Assembly (NCBI GenBank): GCA_019925795.1
Contig: CM034304.1
Span: forward strand, 9,301,471 to 9,365,470
Origin: Dendrobium chrysotoxum
Taxonomy: Eukaryota; Streptophyta; Magnoliopsida; Asparagales; Orchidaceae
DNA: 64,000 bases
Reading direction: 5' to 3'
The notes under the pieces are model-generated. The model was not told the DNA's origin, made no database searches, and was given only the letters and a program-made list of their open reading frames with translations. The translations under genes and the position numbers were made by a program. This document shows, one piece after another, positions 43,561 to 57,336 of this stretch (its first letter is position 1; each line of letters opens with the position of its first letter).

Positions 43561-46500
43561 TATTTAGAAATATATAATTGATTGATGTTTACAAGGATAT
43601 CAAATTTTCAAACATGGCATACATGTTAGAATAATAGAAATTTTTTATAAATTAAATTTTTTTATTTATTAAAATATATGCAAATGATTATATATTGTTC
43701 AATTTTATAGTGTTATAATGGGTTATGAGATTGCCATAATTTATTGAACCAAACCAGAAAAATTGGACGGTCTTATTTATGACATACATATAATAGAAAA
43801 TTTTAGTACATTCTTAATGAGACCGGGTCCGAGACATCCTGACTCATGATATGATTAATTTGAAACCAATAATACGTCAATAGAATAGGACCTAACCAAT
43901 ACATCAAGTATACTGGCATCGAGTGAGGTTATTAATCCATATTCTTGAAGTGAACAAAAAAACTACTTATTCATTATTATGAAGAACTATGCATACAGAT
44001 AAGGAGGAAGACAATACTCTTTCAAATCTCCTCTCTTTAGGTCTCCAACTCTACAAACTATTTCTCTAAGAATTCTCTCTCCATGGACTCATTGATTCAT
44101 ATATTTCAAATAAAATTTATATTAGCTCATTAAACCCCCTATGACAAACCTTTTTATAGATTGTAAATGGCAACTACATCCAAAAGAGTAAAAAAACAAA
44201 TACATTAATTGCATGAAATCATGAGATTAATTATGGAAGTTATATGGAGTTATGCTAATTATGAAGTTAAATTTTTGGATCAATGGTCTAAAATCCCAAT
44301 ATAAATGCTCAACAACAATATTATCAGTTACAAAGTTTATCAATTACTTAGCTCTTAAATAAGCATCTTCCTGAGACCTTTTCTAAGCTCCTATTAATAT
44401 GTCAAGTACTCAATTTTGATCATTTTCTCTTTTAGCATACAATCCCTCTAAGGATTCCTGTGGCAACGTTGTAAATACTTGAAGAAACTCTTACTTTAGC
44501 TTCTGAATCCTATCAACTTATCCTCTATACTCTTTTATTAAATGATAATCTTCAAATCATATTCCCCACGCTTTAGGTGGCAATTTAATTTTGCAAATCA
44601 TACTAAAGGAAAGGAAACAACTCAGTTCCTTCATCTTGGGTGTCTCATTTTGATTTGGAGGTCACATACTCTTTCTTATCAATTTTGATAAGGCATCTTT
44701 AGTGTTAATACATGTTGTGATGGTTTTTTTGCAATAGCTGGTCCTCTTCTACTTCTAGTTGATCCTGTTGTCCTCTTTTTTTTTTTTTTTTTTCTGAGGT
44801 TGACTAAATCAAAATCAAATACAAGCCCAACTCAAATTCAATTCAAACTCAAATCCAAACTCAACTCAAGTAGTAGCCACATATGCACATGATCTCTTGT
44901 ACTCTTTCGTTAATAATCACCTAAATGATTGTCATTGGCATGAGTAAATCAAACTCAATCAATCTAATCTAAAATTCAAAACCAAACTCAAAATTCAAAA
45001 CCTAAAACCAAGATTAAATCCAAAATCTCAAACCAAAAATCAAGACCAAAAGCCTATGTTCCGTAACCCTTTTTAAATGAATTTTCAATCACCTAAAAAC
45101 CAAACCAAATGACCTCTAATTCATGATCTGTCAGTTACATATTGATTAGGCATGTCTCTAAGCTCCACCCTTCAAATTTGAGGTCAATCTGAGCCCTCTA
45201 ACCCCTCAAAACTGAACTAATTTCCAAATGCTGCAAAACTTTCAAATATTTATAGCCCATGCCATTGGACTGTGTACCTTGTGAAATTTGACCTTAGAAA
45301 CTTTCCCAAAACCCTTGAACATGTTTATAACCCTTATTATGACATGTTAAACACAAAACTATACTTTAGTGGACCTGGTTGACCATAGTTGACCATGAGC
45401 CTACTAAACTCCAATATCCTTAAGGGAAAATCAATCTTTCCCTTAAACCTCAATATGGCACATTCAAACCAAGCTTTAAAATCTCTTCCAATGCATTCTA
45501 AATATAATTTTGAGTGTATTGAACCAAAACCCAAGTCTCAATTTGACCTAGTCGACCAAGCCAATAATAATTGACCAAAATGTCCCTTAAGGGCCCAAAC
45601 ATGTATTTCATGCAAGGAAATCTCAACACTGCATGGTAACCACCTCCATTGGGTCTAAAATATCATTTTAAACTTGTTGGATCTAATCTCAACCCTTGGT
45701 TTGACTTAGTTGATTAAGTCAACTATGGTTGACCAAATCAACCATATACCCAACCAAAGTCAAATTCAATACTTTAACCACTACCAATCCAAATTGAACA
45801 CTCAAAATTATTTCATTGGATATTCTAAGCATGTCCAACATTTTCCTAAGTCAAGTCATTATTAGTTTAACTTAGTCAATTTATCATGAATGGTCAAATT
45901 CAATTCTATGCCTAATTTTCCACTCATGCATTCACACCATTCCCTCAAACTCCTTGGCATTGCTCCCAACTGTAATTGAAGCCATCTCCAACATATCCTA
46001 GTCACCACTGACTAGTTAACTAGTCAACAAGTTAACAAAATCTCTCCAAAGTAAGGAATGTGGTCAAATGGTCAAGCAATGACTAAGAAAACCATTACAT
46101 CCAAATCCTCCAAGCTTTCTTGCCTAAATAAGCTCTAAAGCAACCCAAAAGCTTCCCCTAATATAGCTCTTGAACCAAGCTAAGCCTTGGCTTAGCCAAA
46201 TGTGGTAAAGAGTGGTCCCCTCTGCTTACATGAGCCAAAATAGGTCCCACTCAAGCCCCCTGCTCTCTCTATAGTTCTTAACTACCTTGGATAGGTGTTA
46301 AACATCCAACCAAGGGCTCAAATCAATCTCATCCATTGGCTTAAACCTTAGGGCTCAAAATAGGGTAAAGTGGCTCCAAAACCCTCATTCCATCAATCTA
46401 TAATATCTTAGCTGCCTCCAGCCCCTAACTTCTTTCCCTTAGCCTCTCTAGAGCTTCTCCTTTCCTCTTTAAGATTTCCCCCACCATTTCCTAGCTTCCA

Positions 46501-46600
46501 AAGTCCATTTTGGTGAAGAGAGAGAGAAATAAAGAGAGAAAGAGGATATTTGAAGGAAAAATTTTATCCAGCCAGAACTAAGTCTTGAAGCCTTCAGTAA
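43561..46600. other. Non-coding DNA, unclassified
   Basis: No gene seen. A T-tract lies at 44777-44794, followed by a stretch rich in TTGACC/GGTCAA and AAACTCAA words (44800-46100) that suggests decayed repeat DNA. Confidence 0.5.
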
Positions 46601-48590
46601 AGTTGGAGAGGATCTTCTTACGAGCAAAATGATCCCAAGAAAATAAAAATCCATCCACAGGTTAGAAAGTTATACTCACTTGAAGTTTAAACTTCCATTT
46701 AAAACTGTTCAAAATCCACAATACACGGAGCCTCCAAACTTGAGGCATTGGAGGATTAAGATGTCTTGAGCTTATGTTTCAAACTTCATGAAATTTGGTT
46801 GAGTATTTGGAAAGTTATGAGAAAATAAAAATTTTAGCCCATTTTTGAATTGAAAATGACTTTTAATCAATCAGAGCCATTCAATCACACGTTCAACGTA
46901 ATTAGATGGCCCAAGATTGGCCAAGTCACCTTCGATAAAACTGCACATGGGTTAAGAGTTCTTAATACACCCTGTCTTATTTTAAATGAGCATATCAGGC
47001 TCAATCTGGCCCGACCGCATCCCCGCGTCTCGATTTGACTGCGCCCGATCCGCGCTGACATGGATAAGTCAAAACTGTATTTGTGGTTTTGATCTGTTGT
47101 GTGTCTCGACATGCGTCGACTAGAGCAATGGTGGTTCTGCCATTTTAATTAATTGATGGATTTAAAAATTCAATTTTATTGCTCAGAACTTAAAAAAATC
47201 ATAGAAAATCCATTTGTTCATCAAATTAAGTGATTTTGAACTTGTTGGAAAGGGTTTGAGCCCTATTATGTGCTAAAATTATTTACCGGATGTTTTGAGT
47301 GCTGTCTTATGAGAAAATTATGTTTGTTTGAAATTGATTTTTATTAATTTTCTCATGATCTAGTGGTCAAACTGAACTCAAATTTTGGCAAAAATTTGTT
47401 GAGCCTTTTAGACTTTCCCAGTAATTGTTATAGGTCCAGGTATGCTCTAGATTGCTGTGGTTTAAATTTCCAAAGTGATGGGTCCATTTAGGGGCTATAG
47501 ATTTAAAAATTCATAACTCTCAAAATAAGTAGTTTTTTTATTTAATCTTATGTAGTGCACTTGTGTATGTGTAAGGGTTAGACAAACTAAGATTCAAGCC
47601 CATTAGAACACTAGTGACACCTAAAAAAATAATTAAGAATTTATCTAACAAATTTAGAAAACTCCTAAGAAATTCTACACACCCCCAATAGCAGTGAAAC
47701 ATTGCAATAATAAACTTAATGACATTATGAACTTTATGTTTTAATTTTACTAAATTTGGAATTCAATAGGTCAAAAAATTAATCAAAATAAAAATCAGCC
47801 CCTTTATGGGGCCCTAAATGTCAAAAAAATATAATAAATTCAAATTAAATCTAAAAAATATAAATAATAACTTATATTGTTCATAATTAAATATATAATC
47901 TAGAAAAATTAAAAGACCCATAACCCGAATACAAATTTGAGCTTAGTTTAATAATCAGGGAAATTTAATTATTATTTTAAATAAATAACTTAAAAATTAT
48001 GAAAAATATCAAATAAATTTCAAACTCTTGAAAAAGTTCATACAGGTCATTCCTGACATTTAGGAGGGATTTCAAGGAGTTTGGTGCAAAAATGAGAAAA
48101 CTTTTCTAAATAAGCAATTAAATAATTCAATTAAATGTCCAAACTTCAAAAATTTATAACTAATTATAGAAAAATTCAAATTGAGAAACACAAAGGCCAT
48201 GGACTCCTCTCAGGGTCTAATATTTTTGAAAAATACTAAACTTCCAGAATTTAGTAGAAATAAAAAAAGTCAACATTTTGGACAACCTTAGTGTAAAAAT
48301 ACATCCGAACTTTAAAAAAATTATAACTAATTGTAGAAAATTCTAAATCCAGAAAACTCACTAGTATTTCACTCATCCTAGGGTCTACCATTTATTTAAA
48401 AAAGAAAACTCTAGAAATGATTATAAATCAAAAGTTAAGAAATGGATTATTTATTTAATGCATTAAAGTATTTCATAAAATCCAAAAATTGAATGAACGA
48501 ACCAAACTTTAGCAAATCACTAATATAATCATTTAAATCAAATAACCAATATTAATATGTACAACAAACATGCCATTAATGAAGCTATTA

Positions 48591-49050
48591 GGATGGACCA
48601 CCTCGAGCTGCGTTGTTATGTGTCTTAAAGAGGCTTTGGTCCTCAAGCCCATTGTGACAACACCACAAATGAATTCAATGGGATGCAAACTATACAATTA
48701 ATAATACATTAACAAATTGAATGAACCTAAATCATTAATATAACCAAAACTCCTTTGATGATGTTTTTAGGATGGATTACCTCGAGCTGCGGGTTGTGTG
48801 TCCTAAAGTGGCCTCGGTCCTCATACACGTTGTGAAAACATCACGAACAAATTCAATGGAGTGTAAAACATAAATTATAAACTTAATTAGGTCAATAACC
48901 AACTAATTAAGAAATTAAATCATTAATACAACTATATCAACTAAATTTTTAGGATGGACTATCTCGAGCTGCGGGGTTAATTATTCTAAGGAGTCCTTGG
49001 TCCTTATGCCCGTTGTGACAATATCACAAACCGGTTGATGGAAAATGTTA
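48591..49050. repeat. Three tandem units of about 180 bp
   Basis: GGATGGAYYACCTCGAGCTGCG begins at 48591 and 48770 and, with one change, at 48952 (periods 179 and 182). Each is followed by a CTAAAG/CTTAAAG segment, TTGGTCCT and TTGTGACAA-type sequence. Confidence 0.88.
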
Positions 49051-50113
49051 ATAACTAAAAAAAATATTAACAAGATAATAAAAAATCTAGAAAGCTAATC
49101 AATGAACTAAATCAAACCTAAACCCAAATATAACTACTGGGTAACCCATGCCTACGAGGCTGTTAAGTTAGCCCCAAGGAGGGTGAAATAAATCTTACGT
49201 CCCTAGTGTAAACAAAGGTAGTTAATGGGAGCCTCCATACCTTGTGCAAATTAATACAACTTAAATAATTAACTATAAATTACTAATTAATGGGAGCCTC
49301 CATACCTTGTGTAAATTCCATAAGGTATTAAATTTTGAGGCTTAAGGACTAAAACACCTACCTAAAATTTAGGATCTAAGATGACCACTAATTAACCAAC
49401 TCTAACACTTAAAACTCATCCTAAAATAAACACTAAAATACTAATACTTAAACTTTAATTAAATTCCCTTTGGCATCCAACAAAATAAAATAAAATATTT
49501 GAAAACTTCAAACAATAATCCAGTTAGGATGACTTGAAATCCAAATCACACAGCCTGACGTACACACTATATTTGGTTTGTTAGGACAATCAGCTCTAGT
49601 TTTAGGCTAAGCTATTTTTCCTTTACACTTTCTTTCTATATGATGTAGATTTTTTATAGATTTTATATAATTTTCCATTACATATTGGTTTCTATGATTT
49701 ATGTGATTTTTGTTGCTATGAGTGATAATTTTATTTGTGATATGATGTGATGGGTGCTAGATTTCTCCTAGGTTAGGAATGATTTCGATGTTAATAGAAT
49801 TTTCTGTAGGGTAACCATGCTCATGCAGGGCTATAAAAAGGAGGCTAATTAAATTATAATTAACAAAATTTTTTTTGGGAGGTGCTAAGATTGCTAAGCC
49901 CCCTAAAATTTAAAGAGCATGACCAAGTGAATGTGCTAGCTCAAATGTGAGAAATAAAATTATAAATGCTTATGATTTGAATGATTTTATATATAAACTG
50001 CTTAGGATAACATGCAAGTTGAATTAGAGTCATTTTTATATATTTTTATATAAATTTAAATTTCAAAGAGTTATGAATGTCTCTTAAAATGGGATATCTT
50101 AGTATCTAATTTA

Positions 50114-50261
50114 AAATCCAAAGAGAAAGGAAACACCCCTTCGAGGAGGAGTTCCTTCCATTTAGATATCCAAATTAGGATGACTTGAAATCCAAAGAGA
50201 AAAGAAACATCCCTTCGGGGAAGAGTTCTTTTCATTTGGATATCCAAACCTAGCGGATCCA
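50114..50261. repeat. 74-bp tandem duplication
   Basis: AAATCCAAAGAGAAAGGAAAC at 50114 recurs at 50188 with few changes, through CCCTTCG and TTAGATATCC. An additional single AGGATGACTTGAAATCCAAA occurs near 49527. Confidence 0.85.
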
Positions 50262-51640
50262 AGGAGCCCGAAGGAAAGAACTGATGAAGTGAACACAAAA
50301 AATGTATCCCATTTAACACTTGTGTCATTCTGTAGGATTAGAATCCGGGATATTGTCATTGGTGCCTGGCCACTTTTAATTTTTGCAGACCCTAGGTTGT
50401 ATATTAAGTGGCACTTGCCTCATGTATTTATATTCATTTGATTATATATGGTTTGATGATATGTTTAAATTGATTGTGCATTAGAAATTGCCTATTTTTC
50501 TAAGTTTTTTGCTTGCATGCATGATTTGTTTTAGCATGGAAAATGCATTTCATATCTTAAGGATAATGCAAAAAATTCTTTACTCATAACTAAATAAAAT
50601 TTTAGGCTCATATAAAAAATAAATGATCTTTAAGAAATAAATCCCGAAATGCCTCAGAGTTTTTTTAATCTTTCATATTCCCTTCTCTCCTTGTTAGGCA
50701 CCTCCCCACCTGTGGGTCGTGGTAGACCACATGACCTATCAGGGTGTAGCTTTGTCTAGGGGATGTTTTGCATCTCTAAGGAAAAAAATTATTTTCTAAA
50801 CCAAATTTTTAAAGTTCTTCATTGTGATTTTTGCATACAAGAGTCAATTAGCATGCATTGCATTTAAAATTAACTAAAAGTTAATAAAATTTTAATTGCA
50901 TTCAGGCATAATCACCATTCATACATAAAGGGGCTAATTAGAATACTCTTTAGATGTTGATTTTAATTTCTTGAAAACATAAATAATAGCCTACCCATCT
51001 TTCATAATGATCACATACATGATTTTAATGTGCCTAGGTGGTTTAGCTAGTACTCCAATCCAAGCTGAGGTAAGCCCAGCTTTTCATTTTATTAGTTAGG
51101 ATCGAGTCACTATCATTTAGTGCCCAACTTAGATTTAGGATCCGGGGCAGACCCAAAATTATAAGTCCCTCATATCAGAAATCTAATCCCAATTTTCTAG
51201 TAAAATGATAAATCAAATTAAAATTTTCTCTAATCCAAAATTTAAAGACCAACACATAAAAATAGATTGGGGTGTTTCTGAATTATTTTAGAATCCTAAA
51301 ACACCCCCTGCTTTTCATCCTTTAGCCCTAAAAAATAAGTGCTCAAAATTGACCCATTTCCTATTGAAGTTCTCCCCTAATTTCTTTCATTTCATTCCTT
51401 GAAAATCCTAAATAAAATTTCTTTCATTATTTTAATCAAGAGTATTCGTAGGAAGCTCAAAACCCCTATGATATAATTAACTATGAAGGCTTGCCTTCAT
51501 AGGAGATTCAAGACTCTAAAAATAATCAAACTCTATTCCATTTAGCATCTAAATAGAACGGAGGAAAATAATTCTCTTTGGGAAAATTAAAACTAGGGAT
51601 AATCATTATCATTATATTCAACATGTTCAATAATAAATGG

Positions 51641-52979
51641 TGCTTTCTAACTTAAAAAAAAATACACCCTTTCTTATTGGAAGACTTGAACATGAAATTA
51701 ATGATAGATATATTTGGATTATTGTAGTTAGATATGTATTTGAACATTATTTTGATACTTCGGGGTTATATATAGTTCACTACGACGATGTGACTACAAT
51801 ATTTGATGATAAAGCATTTTAACTACCTTAATCAAATATCCGATTGAATGTCATTTTGATTCTCTAGAATTATATGTAATTTTTTTCTAAATTTGATTAT
51901 GATAGTTGGGATAAAAACTTACAATTTTATAATTTGAACTCATTAGGGAATGATATTTTTATCACACAATATGATATATCATTCATAGTGACGAGTTTGA
52001 CTACAAAACTAAAAGAAACCCAAAAGAATTATGTTCAAATTTTTCCAAAGAAAATATAATAACAATTGCTTTGCACTTTTCAATAAAGTTAGCAAATAGA
52101 TCCACTCAGCCTAGAGATGATAAAAAATGTCCTCCACCTCATCATCTAGCTTTGAGCCAGGCTCATCTGATCATCTAGCTTTGAATGCTCAAAGGGATTC
52201 AAAGTTTTTATATTCATCACAAAACAAATCTATATGTAAGTGAGACAAAGCATATTGATTTATGTTGTTTCAACTTTCTTTTAAATCTTGAATGACTTAT
52301 ACCTAGTTGGTTTGTTTTTTAACTTTTCTCCCTTTAGTTTCTAATTATTGATGTAGAGCCTCTATATATCTCCTTAATTTTTTTTTTCTTTGCTCGGTAT
52401 CAATTATGTTTACACTTAAAGTGATGCTAAGAATTGGAGAGATGTGTGTCACACCCTGGGATATAAAATGAAAGAAATTATTTTCTCTCTCTTTAAGTTA
52501 TCTATTTACAAGTAGAACAATTTAACATTCAGAGCTGATTAATTATATTAAAAGAAGTAAATAACATCAAGAGAAATATCATTACATTAATATTATAAAT
52601 ATTTACATACAACCTCTAGAGTATAATATCCTTTATATGCTACAAAAGAATATACATAAACCAGATGAATCGAAAGAAAACCAAACTAGCAGTGTAGAAA
52701 AAAAACTATGCATATCATCTAGTGCCTCAAGTAACAGGGTCCTTACTTTTCTTGTAAACATGTAAAAATCATGAGATGAGCATAAAATCTTAATAAATAA
52801 CAAAAATTTTACAATTGAAATTAATGCAATGAAAAGAGAAGTAGTATGATGTAATTGTATAAGGAAATCTATAAAATAATTGATGGGTAAGAGGCTATGG
52901 TGAATTGCAATTCTGAATTATAAAAATATATATTTAAGGTTCTATCTTCCATAAATAATGCTTAGGTTTTCTTTGATAT
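51641..52979. other. AT-rich non-coding DNA
   Basis: No gene or recognisable element. A segment starting TGTCACACCCTGGGATA (52448) resembles an LTR start like that at 12159, without a partner. Confidence 0.4.
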
Positions 52980-54266
52980 AAATTATCAAACCCCACGTTA
53001 AATACGAAAATATACATGTTGAATTAAGTAATAAAGTGATAGAGTAGAGTGTTGAACCCACGAGAAAGTATTCTTTCCAAAAGTTAACTACTATTTACTA
53101 TAATCACAAAATTATCTTACTTTAATAAAAATATTTGTTGTGGAGATTCAATCACTAAATGAATATAATAAAATAATGAAAATAATATTTGGATAAAGTA
53201 TTTTGGATTGATGAATGTAAATTGCATATCTTTCATAATAAAATTCTTAATTGTGATGTGATTTAGAGCATACGCATCCCTAGATCTTTATTGAGCTTAT
53301 CGGCGTGAAAGGATATCTGCTGACCTCCTATAGTTATATCATCTCCTTAAGAACCTAGCATGTTTTACAGCCAATGTCTAGGTATGTAAATACACTATTC
53401 CAATATTCTTGGTTATTCTTGCATTCCTCTATCGAGGCTATAGGTCATACTAGGTTTTAACTACACACATATTCACTATGTGTATTAAATAAAGTGCAGG
53501 ATAGTATATAAAACATATTTTAACTTTAGAACATAAGAATTTTCATTAATACTTAATATGTTGCCTATATCATCAATCTAAAACTATGGAATTAGCTAGA
53601 CATGAAAGATAATATAAGCAAACTCATTTCTAGAAGTACTATGAAATATATTGAAATTAAACAAGTGATTGGACTCCCTTACAAACATAACATATTGACT
53701 ATTTATAGAAAAACATAAAGTACGTAACTGACACTATAACGCTTGAAAGGTCAACATTGTTAAGCTCAAAAAATGAACTAATGCCACTGCACTATTATTT
53801 TGGCTTTCCCGTGGTGCTTGCTGACATGGATCAATTACTTAGTGAATAGTAGCATCATTTCACTAACGATTCATATCCTTGGGCAGTTAAACTACCATGC
53901 TGCGGTGCTGCTAACTTCTAAATGCTGCAATGCCAGAATGATAATTTGGATGCTGAGGCGCAATGTATTATGATGTTGCGGTGCTTAAAGAAAGTAAAAT
54001 GGTCGCTACAAAGCTGACCCTTTTATCACCACGACCCTTTCAAACAGGGAAGTTGATACAGCCATGTCGATATTATGGCTCTCTGGTGGTGTCTTTGATG
54101 GCACTACGATGTTGTTTGTTCTGATGCTATAGTGCTAGATGATATTTAGAATTTTGTGTCTTTTTATGTATTTTTCCTACATAACATAGCTAAATAACAT
54201 ATTTTTACTAAAAATATAACACATAAAATAACACATTATTTACACTTATCAAATTCTCCCCAACTT
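52980..54266 (-). repeat. Possible LTR-element 3' end
   Basis: On the minus strand GTTTAAGTTGGGGAGA (54266-54251) looks like a polypurine tract followed by TTTGATAAGTGTAAATAA, a junction common in plant LTR elements. CTTTCTCGTGGGTTCAAC near 53060 also resembles LTR sequence. No coding domain or second LTR was found. Confidence 0.35.
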
Positions 54267-55232
54267 AAACTCTTACTTATCCTCAAGCCAATAAAAATAT
54301 TATAATCCTGATTAAATGATTAACCAAAGTTAAAAATTGATAATTTAAAATTACTAAAATATAGAATAAAACATCACAGTCTAGAAGTAGTAAAAATGAA
54401 TAATATTATATTTCTAGTTTAGAAAAAATATTAATAATTACACTAATTGGTCATCCTTATTTTTGCTTAATTTGAATTCACAGGTTATAGATTTAATTAT
54501 TAAATTTTAAATTTTAAAGTGAATAATATAATTTAAGGAATAGATATGTTAGTAGTTAAAATTGAAACTTTCATTAGTTCACCATCATTTATACAAGTTT
54601 TTTTATTTTATCCTTTATGAAATTTAAGTATAAGATTATAATTAGAATCTAGGCTTTTTACTGAAGTTAATTTTTGAATGTACTCATCTTTCCTTTTTTC
54701 TTTATATCATAGAACTATTTGAACAGTCCTTTTTTATTTGGAGTACATAGTTAATAATTTTGAATATCAATTTTTTCTTTGAACCCTTTTATAATCTTAA
54801 TGACTTTAATGTAAGGATTTAATAAGATTTCTAATTCCAAATTTAGATTGCTTATGATCTCTAATTTTAATCTAATCATATCTAATCTTCAATTCCAACT
54901 ACTCATCTTTATGTCAAAAATTAAAATTTAAAGGTATAACTTATAATTTCAAATTAAAGCAATAAATTAAATGATCTAATTCAGTTAATTATTATTTTTC
55001 CATTCTATGAAGTATAAATAGTATTTATTTAAACTATTATCTAGGATTTTATTATTATTCCAATTTTATATAATTTTTAATTATCATTTTTGCTAAGCTT
55101 GATTAAATAATCACAATGCAATAACTATAGCAAGCATGAGGGAAGCTTTAATAAAATGTAAATAAAATGAACAAAAATAATAATTAACATAACACATGCT
55201 TTCATATAAATGATAAAAGGCACCTAAAATAT
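54267..55232. other. AT-rich DNA before copy B
   Basis: No gene recognised. The five bases next to copy B are AATAT; the matching right-hand duplication would lie beyond the window. Confidence 0.6.
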
Positions 55233-55255
55233 TGAAAGTTAGAGATGAGCCAAGA

Positions 55256-55272
55256 GGGGGGGGGGGGGGGGG
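55256..55272. repeat. 17-bp G-tract (C-tract on the LTR strand)
   Basis: Same LTR position as the 28-C tract at 10474 and the 5-C tract near 103. Confidence 0.9.
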
Positions 55273-56035
55273 TGAATTGGTATTTTAAAAAATTTAAACA
55301 TAAACGGGAGTTCTAATTTTTTTTGTGTTTTTAAAATAACAATTTAATAAGTAGAATGCGGAAGCTAGTAGTTCATTCACAACAACGATATTGGTGACAC
55401 AATTGCAAATTTCACAATATAAGATCAAAATCAAACTTTTCACTAAATAATTAAAAACAGTAAATAAAATGTGTGAAAAGTAAAGAGTGGTAAAAATGGA
55501 AAAAGCACACCAGAGATTTTTATAGTGGTTCGGTCACTTGACCTACGTCCACTCCCCGGAGTCCTCCACTCTAGGATTTGCACTACTAAAAGTTGACTCT
55601 CCTTTTGCTCCCACAGCAAGGCAGAGAAGCCTTTACAAGACTCACTTTCACCTTCCCTGGTGCGGAAAAATACCAAACGCTATGTCACCCTCCTGGAGAC
55701 GGTAGAGTACCTTGATGATGTTGATCTTAAAGCCTCTCTTCCTTAGAGAACTTTCCCAAGACTCCCCAAAGCCACAAGAGGAGTAAAGCATGCAGCTAGC
55801 TTAGAGCCACCGTGTGATCCCCTCACACTCCTTCTCCCTCACGCTCGAGCTCACCTTCACCTTCCTCTCACAAGCCCTGGATCTCTCCAAAGAAAACTTC
55901 TCTCTCAAGAGTCCCTTCCTCTCTCAATGCCTCTCTCAGCAAGAAGACATACCAACAACTCTCAATTAAAAAATTAAAGTTCTTTTTAAATCAGGCTTTA
56001 GAAAACCCTAAAAATTTCAACTTTGTCGTCTCTGT

Positions 56036-56705
56036 TCGTACAGTACGATATAAAATCATACAGTATGATCAGTTTAAATATAGCTTCATCCAGTACGAGC
56101 ACAGACGAACAATTCTCAAATTCTATAAATATCGTAATATACGATATGCATATCGTACAGGGTGATCATGTTGTTTTTAACTGTTCGTACAGGACGATCT
56201 CTGGGACGAGAAAATTTGTCTCTGACTATCATCCAGCACTGCACTATTCGTACAGTACGATTAGTTCATTTCAAGCTATCGTCTAGTACGATATGAATAT
56301 CATCCAGGACGAATAGAACAAAAAACCTTGGTTTCGTCTGGTATGATCAAAGGGACGAATAAAATCGTCTCTAACTATCGTATGGTATGATATAATATCA
56401 TACAATACGATCTAATTTAATTAAGAAACCAAAGTTTATTTCCTGATTACTGGAGATAATTTTGGTAAGTATTCAATTAATCACACAGTACGATCTGGAT
56501 CGTACAGTACGAATAGTTCAAAAAATCAAAATTATAAACTTACCAAACATATTCTGGCGGCTAGGGTTTTCAATTGAACCTCATCGTACAGTATGATTAC
56601 CATCATACAGTATGATTAGGTTACAAAACTAATCATCTGGAAATAGCCGTTAGCCTGAGTATTAATGATTCATCATATAATACGATTTAAAATTGTACAG
56701 TACGA
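56036..56705 (-). promoter_or_regulatory. U3 array of paired GTAC palindromes, copy B
   Basis: Pairs start at 56036/56056, 56279/56300, 56378/56398, 56481/56500, 56584/56603 and 56673/56693, with spacings of 20, 21, 20, 19, 19 and 20 bp. Successive pairs from 56279 onward are about 90-103 bp apart, comparable to the 107-108-bp unit of copy A. Consensus TCGTACAGTACGA, many with CG to CA/TG changes. Confidence 0.7.
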
Positions 56706-57002
56706 TAAGTTTTAAAAAAAATTTTAACATGAAAATAAATCTCCCTCTGTGTGTGTGCATGGTTGCTCCTTTTACATACATGCTTTTGTGGCAGACTCAA
56801 GAAAATAAAAATTACAAGATTTTCAACATCCTATTCTACCCAGTTTGAGTCTCCAATAACCTTGAGTAATGTGTATCTCACCTGAAATGTTAGTGCTCAT
56901 TGACAAAGATAGACATTTGTAATCTTAAGGAAGTCCATATAAATTCAGTAAGTATTAGTTATCACCATCAAAATTAAGTGCTCGGGATCCTGGATTTCAA
57001 CA

Positions 57003-57018
57003 ATCCCTCCCTTTTTAA
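57003..57018 (-). other. Polypurine tract of copy B
   Basis: On the minus strand TTAAAAAGGGAGGGAT lies directly before TGTTG of the LTR. Confidence 0.88.
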
Positions 57019-57223
57019 TGGTGTCAAATAATATTTTCTGATGGCCACAATTGTTATGTCTTCCTTAGCTCCCCCTCAGAAGGATACGTTATTTTTAAAA
57101 TAGGAGGAGAAAAACTTCTTTTTTTTTAATTTATAACAAACAGAGTAAACATAACAAGAGCAACATATAAACAACTGATATCATTAATAGTCATTAATAG
57201 TAAAGATAGAACAACAGAAACGT

Positions 57224-57237
57224 CTCCCCCTTTTGAC
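57224..57237 (-). other. Internal polypurine tract-like site, copy B
   Basis: GTCAAAAGGGGGAG on the minus strand, identical to copy A 8459-8472, about 220 bp from the LTR. Confidence 0.55.
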
Positions 57238-57336
57238 ATCACCAAATAGGGAAGAACAAAAAGTATAAATAAGAATAAAGAGCAACTACAAAGACAAGAA
57301 ATTTGAAAAAGAAAAATACAACATAAACTAAAATAT

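Larger units (their letters stand above)
46601..51640. other. Non-coding, probable large-element remnant
   Basis: No ORF above about 85 codons and no recognisable protein. Contains three 180-bp units (48591-49050), a 65-bp repeat of TTAATGGGAGCCTCCATACC (49222, 49287) and a 74-bp duplication (50114-50261). Such clusters are typical of long LTRs or untranslated parts of large retroelements, but ends and partner were not found. Confidence 0.4.
55233..57002 (-). repeat. 3' LTR of copy B (1770 bp)
   Basis: On the minus strand it starts TGTTGAAATCC after the PPT and ends CTTTCA, the same end as copy A's LTR. Contains six pairs of GTAC palindromes in U3 (56036-56705), a GC-richer leader with sequence related to copy A's 39-bp repeats (about 55680) and a G-tract. 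No clear TATA box; the region aligned with copy A's box reads TTTAAAAAG. Confidence 0.9.
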
